Part shown: one piece after another, positions 1-8,363 of the stretch | Numbering within the stretch: position 1 is the first letter of the stretch | How the letters are laid out: every line of letters begins with the position of its first letter | Assembly (NCBI GenBank): GCA_025451215.1 | Contig: JANWKU010000077.1 | Location: forward strand, 1 to 35,117 | Length of the DNA stretch: 35,117 nt | Direction of reading: 5' to 3' | Origin: Terriglobales bacterium | Lineage (GTDB): Bacteria > Acidobacteriota > Terriglobia > Terriglobales > Acidobacteriaceae | The notes under the pieces: model-generated | The model's database searches: none | Told to the model about the DNA's origin: nothing | The model's input: the letters and a program-made list of their open reading frames with translations, nothing else | Position numbers and translations under genes: made by a program

Positions 1-1059
1 GCGATTGATCTGCACGTCATCGCCTTGGGCCCGCATCTGTCCCCTGAATTCGGCCACACCGGGAAGCAAATCGGAAAGCGTGGTTCGCGAAACTTCACGG
101 CCATCGAATGCCTGCTCAGCTCTGACACCGACATTGGAATGGCAAAAACCCTGGGAACCGCCGTTTTAGGTCTGGCGGATGTTCTCGGCCATCTTCGTCC
201 TGACTTACTCGTACTGGTCGCTGACCGCTACGAAATGCTCGCGCCCGCCAGCGTCGCCCTCACCCTGCGAATTCCCATCGCCCACATTGAAGGCGGAGAA
301 ATCACAGCCGGAGCCATCGATGACGCCGTCCGCAACGCCATCACCAAAATGGCCCACCTGCATTTCGCCTGCACCCGCCGCGCGCAACAGCGCATCCTCA
401 CCATGGGCGAAGAACCCTGGCGCGTGACCTTCAGCGGCAGCTTGTCACTTGACGATCTCCGCCGCGGCAAACTTCTCAGCAAAGCTCAACTGGAACAAAA
501 GCTCGGATTCTCTATCCCGGAAAAATTCATTCTTGCCCTCTATCATCCCGTCACCCTGATGGACAATGAGGTCGAGGAAGCCGCCGAATTTTTCGCCGCT
601 TTGCGTGCTGCTCTGCATCCCATCATCTTCATTTACCCCAATGCCGACGCCGGCAGCCGCCGCATCATCCGCCTCGCCGAAGAATTTATCCAGCAGCGCC
701 CATCATCCAAGCTGCTCATCAACCTGGATCACATGACTTACTTGAGCCTATTAAAGAATGCGAGCGTTCTGGCGGGAAACTCCAGCGGCGGCGTTATCGA
801 ATCCACCTCCCTCGGCATTCCAACTTTGAATATCGGCATCCGCCAGCAAGGACGCGAGCACGCCGCCAATGTCATCAATGTCCCGCCAAACAGAAAAAAG
901 ATTGCCGCCGCGCTCAAACGCGCATTGTCGCCCGAGTTCGCTAAAGCCTGCAGCGGACTCGAAAGCCCCTACGGTGATGGCCGCGCCTCACAACGAATCA
1001 CAAAAATTCTGGCGGAAACAGAATTAGGCCCCAAGCTTCTGTTCAAACGCACCCGGTAA
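1..1059 (+). CDS. neuC: UDP-N-acetylglucosamine 2-epimerase (hydrolysing), NeuC/LegG type, 5' end cut by window
   Basis: This enzyme family converts UDP-GlcNAc, or a related UDP-sugar, to the 2-epimer with release of UDP. It is an early cytoplasmic step toward sialic, legionaminic or similar nonulosonic acids. The frame is open from base 1 with no stop, so the start lies upstream; the TTG at 25 is unlikely to be the true start. The first residues (HVIALGPHLSPEFGHT) match the family's segment that follows the N-terminal Rossmann strand, so only a few tens of residues are missing. Visible family motifs are VADRYEMLAPA, PIAHIEGGEITAGAIDDAVR, ITKMAHLHF and, near the C-terminus, GNSSGGVIES followed by NIGIRQQGR. 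The second glycine-rich motif lies in the nucleotide-sugar binding half. The stop TAA shares its last A with the ATG of the aminotransferase gene, so the two are translationally coupled. The exact substrate cannot be told from this fragment. Confidence 0.9.
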   Translation, partial: AIDLHVIALGPHLSPEFGHTGKQIGKRGSRNFTAIECLLSSDTDIGMAKTLGTAVLGLADVLGHLRPDLLVLVADRYEMLAPASVALTLRIPIAHIEGGEITAGAIDDAVRNAITKMAHLHFACTRRAQQRILTMGEEPWRVTFSGSLSLDDLRRGKLLSKAQLEQKLGFSIPEKFILALYHPVTLMDNEVEEAAEFFAALRAALHPIIFIYPNADAGSRRIIRLAEEFIQQRPSSKLLINLDHMTYLSLLKNASVLAGNSSGGVIESTSLGIPTLNIGIRQQGREHAANVINVPPNRKKIAAALKRALSPEFAKACSGLESPYGDGRASQRITKILAETELGPKLLFKRTR

Positions 1060-2237
1060 TGCGAATGACGAAATTCCACATCCCGCTCGCCCGTCCCGAA
1101 ATTACCGATGCCGACCGCGAAGCCGTTTTGGATGTACTGCGCACGCCAGACCTCAGCTTCGGACCAAAGCTCGTGGAATTTGAAAATGCGGTGGCTTCCT
1201 ATTTGCACGTGGACTATGCGGTTGCGGTCAACTCCGGCACCTCCGCGCTTCACCTGGCTTTGCGGCTCCTCGATCTTCCCGCTGGTTCGGAAGTCATTCT
1301 TCCCTCATTTGCTTTCGCCGCCCCTCTCAACGTTCTGTTGCAGGAAAAACTCACTCCCGTTTTTGTGGATATCAATCCCTCCACGCTTAACCCCACTCCT
1401 GAACTTGTCGAAACCGCGATCACCCCACGAACCAGCGCAATCATCGCCATCCACACCTTTGGCCGCCCCGTTGACGCCGCAAAACTGCGCGACCTTGCCG
1501 ACCGCCGCGGACTTTATCTGATCGAAGATGCCTGTGAAGCATTAGGTTCAGAAATCATGAGTTCAGAAAGCAGTGGCCGCAAAGCCGGTTCTTTCGGACA
1601 CATCTCCGTGCTGGCGTTTTATCCCAACAAGCAAATCACTACCGGAGAAGGCGGCATTCTCGCAACCAATAGCCATGAATTCGCCGACCACGCCCGCCCA
1701 CTGCGCAATCAGGGCCGCGACCCTTCGCTCGATTGGTATCAACAGGCGGAGATCGGCTACAGTTACCGCCTTTCAGAAATGAACTGCGCTTTGGGATTGG
1801 AACAACTCAAGCGGATTGAGTCCATTGTGAAACGCAGGCAGGCTATAGCGGAAATTTACGATCAAAAGCTGGCAAGCATCCCTGAGATCGTGCGCTCCGC
1901 TTTGTCCGCTCCCGGATGCCGCATCAGTTGGTTTGTTTACGTCGTGCAGCTAACACCCAATTTCAATGTCGCCGACCGTGATGCACTCTGCGCCGCACTC
2001 GCTTCGCGCGGTATCGCCACCGCCCGCTACTTCCCCCCTCTGCATTTGCAACCTGTCGCGGCAGAATTGCGCCTGCATTCCCTCCCACATACGGAATTCG
2101 CGGCGGACCGCGTACTTGCGCTGCCGTTTTTCAACCAGCTCACCGAATTCCAAATCAATGAAGTCTGCTTCGCGCTGAAAGAATCTCTCCGCGGATTACC
2201 CACGACGGCGAAGAACGTAAAACAAATTCCCCTGTAG
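1059..2237 (+). CDS. DegT/DnrJ/EryC1/StrS-family PLP aminotransferase (sugar aminotransferase)
   Basis: This is a 392-residue fold-type I aminotransferase of the family that transaminates nucleotide keto-sugars. SGTSAL (about residues 59-64) binds the cofactor phosphate. Asp157 in IEDAC pairs with the pyridine nitrogen. Lys191 in FYPNKQITTGEGG is the Schiff-base lysine. Length and motif order are normal for the family, and the C-terminal RYFPPLHLQP segment is also typical. The start ATG at 1059 overlaps the preceding epimerase stop (TAATG); ATG 1065 is an alternative start. With the NeuC-type epimerase it suggests a pathway to an aminated nonulosonate or a 4-amino-sugar of a surface glycan (inference; the rest of the cluster lies upstream). 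The 3' end overlaps the convergent methyltransferase gene by 42 bases, and both stops look genuine. Confidence 0.92.
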   Translation: MRMTKFHIPLARPEITDADREAVLDVLRTPDLSFGPKLVEFENAVASYLHVDYAVAVNSGTSALHLALRLLDLPAGSEVILPSFAFAAPLNVLLQEKLTPVFVDINPSTLNPTPELVETAITPRTSAIIAIHTFGRPVDAAKLRDLADRRGLYLIEDACEALGSEIMSSESSGRKAGSFGHISVLAFYPNKQITTGEGGILATNSHEFADHARPLRNQGRDPSLDWYQQAEIGYSYRLSEMNCALGLEQLKRIESIVKRRQAIAEIYDQKLASIPEIVRSALSAPGCRISWFVYVVQLTPNFNVADRDALCAALASRGIATARYFPPLHLQPVAAELRLHSLPHTEFAADRVLALPFFNQLTEFQINEVCFALKESLRGLPTTAKNVKQIPL

Positions 2238-2942
2238 TCCTCGGCGCCTGACTTCCCCGCTCCCATAATCCACAAATATCTTCCCCGTAATCTTCAGTCC
2301 AGCCCCAGCAATCAAATTCTCCATCTCTCGCTGCATAAAAACGTGACCATATGTTGTGCAGCCCATTCCGTCCAACTCCCAACTCACAAGCACGTCCCCA
2401 TTACTTTGCGCGGGCGCGAATCGGTCATAGACCATACGCCCCACGGTGCGCCACAACCCATACGCCCCCATGTTGTAGCGATAATTCACGTCCACAAACA
2501 ACACGCCGTCTTGCGACAGCAAACGCGCCAGCTCTCTGAGAACACTCAATCGATCTTGTAGCCGAATGTGCCCCAGCACGTTCCATAAACAGATGATCAC
2601 ATCAAATGATCTTCCCTCCCCAACCGTACCATTCAATGCCTCCGCGCGAATCGGCCATATTTCACACCTGGCATCCGCGCCCCGCAGCATCTTCTCGCTT
2701 GGCTCAAGCAACACAGTTTTATGAATTCCCGCCTCGCGCGCAATCCGGATAGCCCGCCTTCCATCACCCGCGCCAACATCCAGCAGCGATTGCGAGTTGG
2801 CCGGCACTCGAGCAACCACCAACTCCTCTATCTTCCGTAAGTATGCCTCCCTGCGTAGCGAGATCTCTTCAAAGACCGGGGCTATGCGATCATAGGCCGC
2901 TACCGGATCAAGAACTTCGTCGCTGGAATCGTTGGGCTTCAT
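2196..2942 (-). CDS. class I SAM-dependent methyltransferase
   Basis: This 248-residue protein has a Rossmann methyltransferase core. Motif I is SLLDVGAGDGRRAI (about residues 53-66), followed by LLEPSEKML (motif II acidic position) and FDVIICLWNVLGHI (motif IV region). The substrate is not evident. The C-terminal half is consistent with a small-molecule methyltransferase of the UbiE/ubiquinone-like type, but nothing specific is visible. It faces the sugar aminotransferase gene and overlaps its 3' end, so it is transcribed separately from that cluster. The ATG at 2942 begins MKPNDSSDEV; no strong ribosome site was seen in front of it. Confidence 0.82.
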   Translation of the reverse strand: MKPNDSSDEVLDPVAAYDRIAPVFEEISLRREAYLRKIEELVVARVPANSQSLLDVGAGDGRRAIRIAREAGIHKTVLLEPSEKMLRGADARCEIWPIRAEALNGTVGEGRSFDVIICLWNVLGHIRLQDRLSVLRELARLLSQDGVLFVDVNYRYNMGAYGLWRTVGRMVYDRFAPAQSNGDVLVSWELDGMGCTTYGHVFMQREMENLIAGAGLKITGKIFVDYGSGEVRRRGLQGNLFYVLRRRG

Positions 2943-3084
2943 TGCATTGCCGATCGTGGTTTTACCGATCGTCGCTTGCTGATTCTACTTTGAAACGCAT
3001 TCAAGGCAATTGCGAACGCGGCCCAAAGAAAAATCCATTGTTCGTCCCTCGCCCGATTGCGTTATGCTCTTCATCATGCTTTCC

Positions 3085-3495
3085 ATGAAACCTGCGCGCC
3101 ACATTGCTTTTTTGTTCCTACTAATCTCTGGTCTCCTCCTTTGCGCTTCGCCATTGTTCGCCGCCGATACCCCCAACCCTCACGAAGTTCCCAGCGTGGA
3201 CGGAGGCCTGGGGCCTTGCTCCATCGAATTCACAGCCAAAGATTCCACAGGCGCGCCGCTCTACAACGCAAAAGTCCGAGTCCATATCGCGACAGGATTT
3301 TTAGGCGTAAAGAAAACCGACCTTGAAGTCGGAAGCAATGTAGACGGCAAGGCCAAATTCACCGGCCTTCCCAATAAGACCAAATTTCCTTTAGAATTCG
3401 ACGCCCAGCAAGGCGAACTCGCTGGAACATTCTCATGGACGCCAGTCAAGGGATGCACGCCGCTGCAGGAAAATATCACTTTGAAAAAACCATAG
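3085..3495 (+). CDS. small secreted protein with Ig-like/carboxypeptidase-regulatory-like body, unknown function
   Basis: The product has a clear signal peptide: MKPARH is followed by a hydrophobic run ending in ASPLFA, with probable cleavage before ADTPNP. About 110 mature residues follow. The segment IEFTAKDSTGAPLYNAKVRVHI with the later GKAKFTGLP has the alternating pattern of an Ig-like or carboxypeptidase regulatory-like beta-sandwich (inference from pattern only). Two cysteines (in PCSIEF and KGCTPL) could form a disulfide. The start is uncertain. In-frame ATGs at 3064, 3076 and 3085 are all possible and none has a good Shine-Dalgarno. A TTGTTC (about 3039) and a TATGCT (about 3063) lie roughly promoter-spaced just upstream, which would favour 3076 or 3085. 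I do not recognise a named family. Confidence 0.65.
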   Translation: MKPARHIAFLFLLISGLLLCASPLFAADTPNPHEVPSVDGGLGPCSIEFTAKDSTGAPLYNAKVRVHIATGFLGVKKTDLEVGSNVDGKAKFTGLPNKTKFPLEFDAQQGELAGTFSWTPVKGCTPLQENITLKKP

Positions 3496-3544
3496 AATAT
3501 TTGCCTTCGCGATAAACTGAGATAAATCCGGAGACAACGATCAA

Positions 3545-4054
3545 ATGAACCAGCCAAAACTCCCCGAACCATGGTTGCGAGGCACGCTCGCCGAAATCGC
3601 ACCCACGCAGCGCGCCGTTCTCCACGCTCTCGAGGCTGCCCAAGAAGACCTCGACCGCTGGTGCTCCGCGCTCACCGAAGCACAACTCAACGCGCGCCCT
3701 TCGGGAATTGCCCCAGTCGCATTCCACATCCGCCACATCGCCCGCAGCACCGACCGCCTGCTTACCTATGCGGAAGGCCAACAACTCAGCGAACCGCAGC
3801 TTGCGCTGCTTAAAACCGAACTCGATCCCGGAGCCACCTCGCAAACTCTCTTTGACGAACTAAACGCAGGGCTCGCCCAGGCCGCCGCGCGCATTCGCGC
3901 CTTCCATCCGGATCAACTCACCAACTCGCGCCACGTAGGCAAAAACCAACTGCCCACAACCGTCGCGGGATTACTTGTCCACGTAGCCGACCACGCCCAA
4001 CGCCACGTAGGCCAAGCCATCACCACAACAAAAATTGTGACCGCTGGCCAATAA
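3545..4054 (+). CDS. DinB-superfamily protein (DinB_2-like metal-binding four-helix bundle)
   Basis: This 169-residue cytoplasmic protein has the DinB/YfiT four-helix bundle pattern. The likely metal-binding histidines are His61/His64 in FHIRHIARSTDR and His146/His150/His154 in HVADHAQRHVGQ. Family members include thiol-dependent S-transferases (bacillithiol- or mycothiol-type) and many uncharacterised proteins, so the substrate cannot be named. The start ATG at 3545 is preceded by GGAGA at about 3530, a good ribosome binding site. It stands alone, 50 bases after the small secreted protein gene on the same strand, and converges on the lipoprotein gene with only about 30 bases between the stops. 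Confidence 0.8.
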   Translation: MNQPKLPEPWLRGTLAEIAPTQRAVLHALEAAQEDLDRWCSALTEAQLNARPSGIAPVAFHIRHIARSTDRLLTYAEGQQLSEPQLALLKTELDPGATSQTLFDELNAGLAQAAARIRAFHPDQLTNSRHVGKNQLPTTVAGLLVHVADHAQRHVGQAITTTKIVTAGQ

Positions 4055-4085
4055 ACATCGCCGACAAACTCAACCGAAAACGCTA

Positions 4086-5729
4086 TTAGTGCAGCAACCC
4101 GAACACGCCCACTCCGTTCGTGGTTCCCACATAAACCTTCCCGTTTGCGATCATCGGGGTAATGAACTTATTTCCCGCCCCAAAATTGTCGCGTCCTGCG
4201 GCAGCCTGATTGCTGTTGTATAACTCCTTCGACAAATCCGACGCATCATACGCGTGTAATATCGCGGGATCTACATTTTCCGTGACCCACACAATGCCAT
4301 TGCTGCTTTGGTTTGCTGAAATCGAAGGAGTCGCCCCGGGGTATCCAAACGTGGCTGCTGTTTTGCTCTTCGCGGTTGTGGCCAACTTCGCATTCGTGAT
4401 GGGAAACGCTCTCACATTGTCTCCTACGGAACCGTAATAAATCGTGTCGTTGAAATACGCTGGCATGGAAAACACCGAACCGGAAAGTTGCCCTGGAACT
4501 TCCTGATAAATATTGTTCGCATTCGGATTGTACTTTCCCATATCGTCGCGATTGACCACGTAAATATTCGAGTCTTTTCCCGCCCCCACAGCCAGATGCT
4601 TCACATTCCCCGAGGCATCATTCAGGTCCGGCAGCACCACCGTGCCTCCTGAACCCAGATCGATGTCCGTGTCGTTCTCCTGCATCTGGTTCGACATTTC
4701 AAAATAATCCGCGACTTCAATTTGTCCGCCCGTCGTTGAAAGTTTCAAAAAGCCATTCCCAAAATCCCGCTGCGTTGGAAATCCATTTGTATCCAATGTG
4801 CCGTCAAACGTGCCATTGCCATCGAGCACAAAGATGTTGCCGCTGTTGTCAGCGGCAGGTCCTGCTCCCGCCATCCAGATCGCGCCCTCATTCCCGTTCG
4901 GAGTCAAATTCAGCACGCTCTTCTGCGCCAGTGTCGTCGCGTCATAGCTGATCACCCATCCCGTGTACGGACGGTTGTCGCAATGCGATGTCCAGGTCGT
5001 GTAAATGACGCCATTCATCAGTAGCAGCCCGGACCGCTCTTCGTACTGCCCTGGATCAAACACCACTTTGCCGGCGGTGCTGTTGTCACCGGTTCCCGTG
5101 AAGGAAGCTTGGATCGTCGTTGGCCCGCCAAACTGCTCTGCGCCCGTAGTCACATCGAGTGCGTGCAGCCGCTGATGATATCCAGAGCCATCCTTCGACA
5201 TTGCGACTACATAGATCGTCCCGTGCGGTCCAGCGCTTCTGTTGATTACCGGAGTGGCCGTGATCCCGATTTCCGGCACTACCTGCGAACAGCTTCGCGC
5301 ATCGCTCGTAGTCTCCCCCGATTGCAGCATGGAGACCTTCCACAATACCGTTCCATTGTCGGCATCCATCGCATATACGCTGTCATGCTCTGTTACGACA
5401 AACAACACGTTGTGCGTAGCGCCTGCAACGCTCAGCGCGGAAAGATACAACGGCTCGCCATCCACCTTCCCATCCACCGAAAACACCGCGAGCTTCCCGA
5501 AATTAGTGGAGTTCACATTGGCGGGCGTCAGGGTCATCTCGCTCAGGTTCTGTCCCGTGCGCGCATTGTCATTGTGATACGTCACAACGTCCGCGCTACC
5601 GCTGCTCGGCGGCGGATTCGACGGGTCGGGCGGAGGAGAACTCTGCGTGGAGGAAGAAGAACTATGACACCCGACGAAGAAAAACCCGATCAGTATGCAT
5701 GGCAAGAGGACCTTCAGGACAGAACGCAT
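4086..5729 (-). CDS. secreted lipoprotein with PQQ-like beta-propeller repeats
   Basis: The product (547 residues from the chosen start) begins MRSVLKVLLP with a hydrophobic stretch and a lipobox FVGC (Cys21). A low-complexity Ser/Pro linker follows (SSSSSTQSS, PPPDPSNPPPSSGS), and then a long domain rich in beta-propeller-type repeats. Repeats such as VYAMDADNGTVLWKVS and LHALDVTTGAEQFGG are typical of quinoprotein/PQQ-enzyme-like blades. This places it as a lipid-anchored extracytoplasmic protein; whether it binds a cofactor or is only structural cannot be told. The reading frame extends to 5780, but an AAGGAG lies six bases before the ATG at 5729, which decides the start. The opening VVTYHNDNARTGQN is typical of secreted acidobacterial propeller proteins (recollection). 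Confidence 0.82.
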   Translation of the reverse strand: MRSVLKVLLPCILIGFFFVGCHSSSSSTQSSPPPDPSNPPPSSGSADVVTYHNDNARTGQNLSEMTLTPANVNSTNFGKLAVFSVDGKVDGEPLYLSALSVAGATHNVLFVVTEHDSVYAMDADNGTVLWKVSMLQSGETTSDARSCSQVVPEIGITATPVINRSAGPHGTIYVVAMSKDGSGYHQRLHALDVTTGAEQFGGPTTIQASFTGTGDNSTAGKVVFDPGQYEERSGLLLMNGVIYTTWTSHCDNRPYTGWVISYDATTLAQKSVLNLTPNGNEGAIWMAGAGPAADNSGNIFVLDGNGTFDGTLDTNGFPTQRDFGNGFLKLSTTGGQIEVADYFEMSNQMQENDTDIDLGSGGTVVLPDLNDASGNVKHLAVGAGKDSNIYVVNRDDMGKYNPNANNIYQEVPGQLSGSVFSMPAYFNDTIYYGSVGDNVRAFPITNAKLATTAKSKTAATFGYPGATPSISANQSSNGIVWVTENVDPAILHAYDASDLSKELYNSNQAAAGRDNFGAGNKFITPMIANGKVYVGTTNGVGVFGLLH

Positions 5730-5899
5730 AGAGAGCTCCTTAGGCCGGATATGGTGGTTACCGGCTAGATGCGGAATCATCGCTCTCGAAAGCTTACTCC
5801 CGCAGCCGCCGTTTCCGTCGTAAAGGATTTGTCTTTAGGTTTTATGAGAGTGGGAAAGATCGTGCCGCATCGCTCGTGTGGCGCTGGGTCGAAACTGCC

Positions 5900-5921
5900 T
5901 TGAGCGCAGTCGAAGAAACCC
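5900..5921 (+). repeat. dispersed TGAGCG..CGAAG repeat, copy 1
   Basis: TTGAGCGCAGTCGAAGAAAC resembles the sequences at 9894-9918 (TTCTGAGCGTAGCGAAGGAC) and, reversed, at 32703-32728. It lies in the gap between the lipoprotein gene and the next minus-strand gene. The remainder of 5730-5955 holds only the presumed promoter region of the lipoprotein gene; I see no other structure there. Confidence 0.45.
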
Positions 5922-5955
5922 GGCAAACATTCAAAAGGAAGGAAAAACTAAACCA

Positions 5956-6366
5956 TTACTGGCAGCTGACCCGCGAGTTCGCAAACGCGCCATGAGCATG
6001 TTGCTCCGTGCCAAAGCTCATAAGCGACCACCCCACCGTCCGCATGAACTTACTCTGCGATCGCACCAGCCGATGGCTCAGGAACATGGTTCCACCATCC
6101 ACCAGCGCGCTGGCCACATAAAACCTTGCCGCCGTCGGACGCGCGCCATACAACATGGGGCTGCGCACCTCCCCGCATCCTTGCGACACCTGATGCAGAG
6201 TCGTCTCACCATCGGCTATAATGCTCGCGGTATAAGCCCCCGTCATCAGCCAAAAAGCCTTTGGCGTTTGTGCCTTCGGCGCCTCCGGCAAATCCTGCGG
6301 GAACGCAGCCACTGAAAGGAGCGCCAGACAACCGAGCATCGAAAGAGTTTTTGTAAAAGTTTTCAT
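5956..6366 (-). CDS. small exported protein of unknown function
   Basis: The product is 136 residues from the ATG at 6366. It starts MKTFTKTLSMLGCLALLSVAAFPQ, a signal peptide or N-terminal membrane segment. A body with two further apolar stretches follows (KAFWLMTGAYTASIIADGETT and ARFYVASALVDGGTMFLSH), so it may be an inner-membrane protein. Conserved-looking features are DGETTLHQVSQGCGEVRSPMLYGARP and the closing HAHGAFANS. The frame is open up to 6432, but the extra N-terminus is not signal-like and is probably not translated. No Shine-Dalgarno is evident before 6366. I do not recognise the family. Bases 6367-6703 upstream hold the palindromes listed separately. Confidence 0.6.
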   Translation of the reverse strand: MKTFTKTLSMLGCLALLSVAAFPQDLPEAPKAQTPKAFWLMTGAYTASIIADGETTLHQVSQGCGEVRSPMLYGARPTAARFYVASALVDGGTMFLSHRLVRSQSKFMRTVGWSLMSFGTEQHAHGAFANSRVSCQ

Positions 6367-6613
6367 ATTAAGGACTGGCCAGTGTCGTCGAGCTACATAA
6401 GTTGCACAAGTTACTCCAAACACCATCGGCAATTACGATTTAAGGATTACTCCAAGGTTACTGGCTGGCAAGTACCTCATTATGTGACTTTTAACGTCCA
6501 TCGCGCACATGTCTTGGGCCAGTTCGCGCCCCATATTCCCTGGTTTTCCTAATGGTTACCTTCCCCGAAGCTGCAAAACTATTCACCTTTAGACGAAAAC
6601 ATTGAAGCTACCT

Positions 6614-6676
6614 ATGTAGGCGCGATCAATGTAGGCGCGGGCGTCCCGCCCGTGCGGAAGTTCCGAAGGAACTTCC
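6614..6676 (+). repeat. extragenic repeat cluster: 11-bp direct repeat plus two palindromes
   Basis: ATGTAGGCGCG occurs at 6614-6624 and again at 6629-6639. The second copy runs into a GC-rich hairpin (6635-6655: GCGCGGGCG, loop TCC, CGCCCGTGC with one G-U pair). Immediately after it comes a perfect palindrome (6656-6676: GGAAGTTCC, loop GAA, GGAACTTCC). This looks like a REP-type extragenic element. It lies downstream of the alcohol dehydrogenase gene and could also limit read-through into the next minus-strand gene, although no T-run follows it. Confidence 0.6.
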
Positions 6677-6703
6677 AGAAAGGAAGAACTCCCAAGAACA
6701 CCC

Positions 6704-7696
6704 CTACACCACAATCACCGCCGCCCCATCAATCGCATCATTCTTAACCGCCGACAGCGCCTCATTGGCCTGGTCTAATGAGAACTGAGTCACTTTCGGC
6801 GAAAGCCGAATCTCTGCTGCAATTTTGAGGAAATCCCGCGCATCCTCCCGGGTCATATTCGCCACACTGCGCAGTTGCCGCTCTCCCCAAAGCAGCCGGT
6901 CGTAATCAAATTCCGGAATCTTGTCCAGATGAATGGCATTGATCGCCACCACCCCACCCTTCCGCAAACTCGACAGTGCCGCAATCACCACATCGCCACT
7001 CGGCGCAAACGTCACCGCCCGGTCCAGTTCCACCGGAGGCTTTTCCTTTTCACTTCCCACCCACGTCGCGCCAAGCGTTGCCGCAAGTTTCCGGTGCGAC
7101 TCTCCGCGTGTCGCGACATACACCTCGCACTTCCACGCCTTCAATACTTCGATCGCCAAATGCGCCGATGCGCCAAATCCATACAGTCCCACCCTCTCTC
7201 CTTGTCGCACATCCGCCACCCGGAGACTGCGAAACCCAATGATCCCCGCGCACAAAAGCGGCGCCGCGTGCAAATCATCCAGCTCCTCGGGAAGCGGAAA
7301 GACGAAATCCGTTCGCGCCACGGAATACTCCGCATAGCCGCCATTCACCGTATATCCGGTAAACGTTGGCACGTCGCACAAGTTCTCCATGCCACGCTGG
7401 CAATACCAGCACTTTCCGTCCACGCCGCCAATCCAGGAAACGCCCACGCGAGTTCCTACGGCAAGTTCCGCCGGCGCCCCCTTAACAACTTCGCCAACGA
7501 TCTGATGTCCAGGAATCAAAGATTCGCAACGCTGCGGAAGCTCGCCTTCCACAATATGCAGGTCAGTCCGGCACACGCCACACGCCCGCACGCGAATAAG
7601 GACTTGTCCTGCCGCAGGTTCCGGCTGAGGGACCTCCTCGATCTGAAGCGGATGCTTCGAATTCTTCCTTGGCGACCTCAAAACAGCAGCTTTCAT
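6704..7696 (-). CDS. zinc-dependent alcohol dehydrogenase family protein (MDR superfamily)
   Basis: This 330-residue cytoplasmic oxidoreductase has the medium-chain dehydrogenase layout. The catalytic zinc region is Cys42 in GVCRTDLH and His64 in PGHQIVGE. A structural-zinc loop runs GKCWYCQRGMENLC (Cys96, Cys99, Cys107). The nucleotide-binding motif is GLYGFGASAHLA. The GFGASAH form, and DRAVTFAPSG with LLWGERQLRSVAN, match the zinc-binding alcohol dehydrogenase subfamily known as TIGR02822. The usual first structural cysteine is Asp93 here, which may still bind zinc. The start is ATG 7696, because GAGGTGG lies seven bases upstream; the frame also has a TTG at 7702. The substrate is unknown. 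It is divergent from hfq. Confidence 0.88.
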   Translation of the reverse strand: MKAAVLRSPRKNSKHPLQIEEVPQPEPAAGQVLIRVRACGVCRTDLHIVEGELPQRCESLIPGHQIVGEVVKGAPAELAVGTRVGVSWIGGVDGKCWYCQRGMENLCDVPTFTGYTVNGGYAEYSVARTDFVFPLPEELDDLHAAPLLCAGIIGFRSLRVADVRQGERVGLYGFGASAHLAIEVLKAWKCEVYVATRGESHRKLAATLGATWVGSEKEKPPVELDRAVTFAPSGDVVIAALSSLRKGGVVAINAIHLDKIPEFDYDRLLWGERQLRSVANMTREDARDFLKIAAEIRLSPKVTQFSLDQANEALSAVKNDAIDGAAVIVV

Positions 7697-7753
7697 GGCC
7701 AACCCACCTCAAAAGGAACTTTCATCTCTACGCCAATGAAAGTCAACCCTCCG

Positions 7754-7817
7754 ACCTGCGGTGAACCACGCAGGTGCGCAACGACTCACCGGGGACAGCC
7801 GTCGTCGGCTGTCCCCG
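7754..7817 (+). repeat. two hairpins in the adh-hfq divergent gap
   Basis: The first hairpin has arms ACCTGCG (7754-7760) and CGCAGGT (7769-7775). The second is a perfect 12-bp stem: CGGGGACAGCCG (7790-7801), loop TCGT, and its complement (7806-7817). No T-run follows it, so it is more likely a dispersed extragenic hairpin than a terminator. Bases 7818-7960 show no further structure that I can name. Confidence 0.6.
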
Positions 7818-7960
7818 TTAGAGCAGATCGGCAATTATTCGCTCCACTGGAACCGCAGGCCGACGATCCGAACCAAACTGAGCGACTGCTCAATTTCACT
7901 ACTCAGTTGAAAACAGGGCAAGGAAACCGTATTGTTGAAGGGTTGTCTGTATTTTGGACG

Positions 7961-8036
7961 ACAGGGGCCCCTGTACCTAATTTCCCGATGTGTGGCGTTT
8001 TGAGGGAAGCTGTGTTGTTTATAAAAATTAGGAGAG
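7961..8036 (+). promoter_or_regulatory. hfq upstream region: palindrome, possible -10 and ribosome site
   Basis: A perfect 14-bp palindrome ACAGGGGCCCCTGT lies at 7961-7974, about 70 bases before the hfq ATG. TATAAA at 8020-8025 is a plausible -10, with TTTTGA 16 bases upstream as a weak -35. AGGAGAG at 8030-8036 is a strong ribosome binding site nine bases before the ATG. If TATAAA is the -10, the ribosome site would sit at the very start of the transcript, so the true promoter could be further upstream. Confidence 0.4.
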
Positions 8037-8045
8037 ATCGGCACG

Positions 8046-8351
8046 ATGGACAACAAGCCGGCACAAAGTATTCAGGATACCTTCCTTAATACAGCCCGCA
8101 AAGAAAAGACTGGCATCACCATTTATCTGCTCAGCGGCGTCAAGCTGACCGGGCGCATCCGCTCCTTCGATAAATATTCGGTGGTTCTTGAAACCAATAA
8201 CCAGGAACAACTCATCTTTAAGCACGCGATTTCAACCATCGCCATGGGGCGCGGCTCACATGGCCACGGCGAGAGGTCCGTGCCTGTGGCCGCCCATTCC
8301 GCGCCGACCGAACATGCGGCCACCACGAATCCATCGGGAACTGAGGGATAA
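8046..8351 (+). CDS. hfq: RNA chaperone Hfq
   Basis: This Sm-like RNA-binding protein forms a hexameric ring and mediates sRNA-mRNA pairing. The Sm1 region ([20 protein letters not shown], then [18 protein letters not shown]) and the Sm2 region with FKHAISTI (the YKHAISTI equivalent) are clear within the first 70 residues. The remaining 30 residues form a flexible tail rich in His, Ser, Ala and Thr ([22 protein letters not shown]). The total of 101 residues is within the family range. AGGAGAG lies nine bases before the ATG. hflX begins 12 bases after the stop in the same reading frame, so the pair is an operon, the same gene order as in many proteobacteria. Confidence 0.96.
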   Translation: MDNKPAQSIQDTFLNTARKEKTGITIYLLSGVKLTGRIRSFDKYSVVLETNNQEQLIFKHAISTIAMGRGSHGHGERSVPVAAHSAPTEHAATTNPSGTEG

Positions 8352-8363
8352 GATATTCGCGGC

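Noticed and set aside
5109-5768. 219-residue plus-strand open frame
   Set aside because: It is antisense to the PQQ-like lipoprotein, whose domain, lipobox and ribosome site are clear.
5878-6315. 145-residue plus-strand open frame
   Set aside because: It is antisense to the small exported protein, which has a signal peptide. The frame is Arg/His-rich without pattern.
6875-8089. 404-residue plus-strand open frame
   Set aside because: It is antisense to the alcohol dehydrogenase gene and runs into the hfq start. Its Arg/His/Pro-rich text is typical of a shadow frame.
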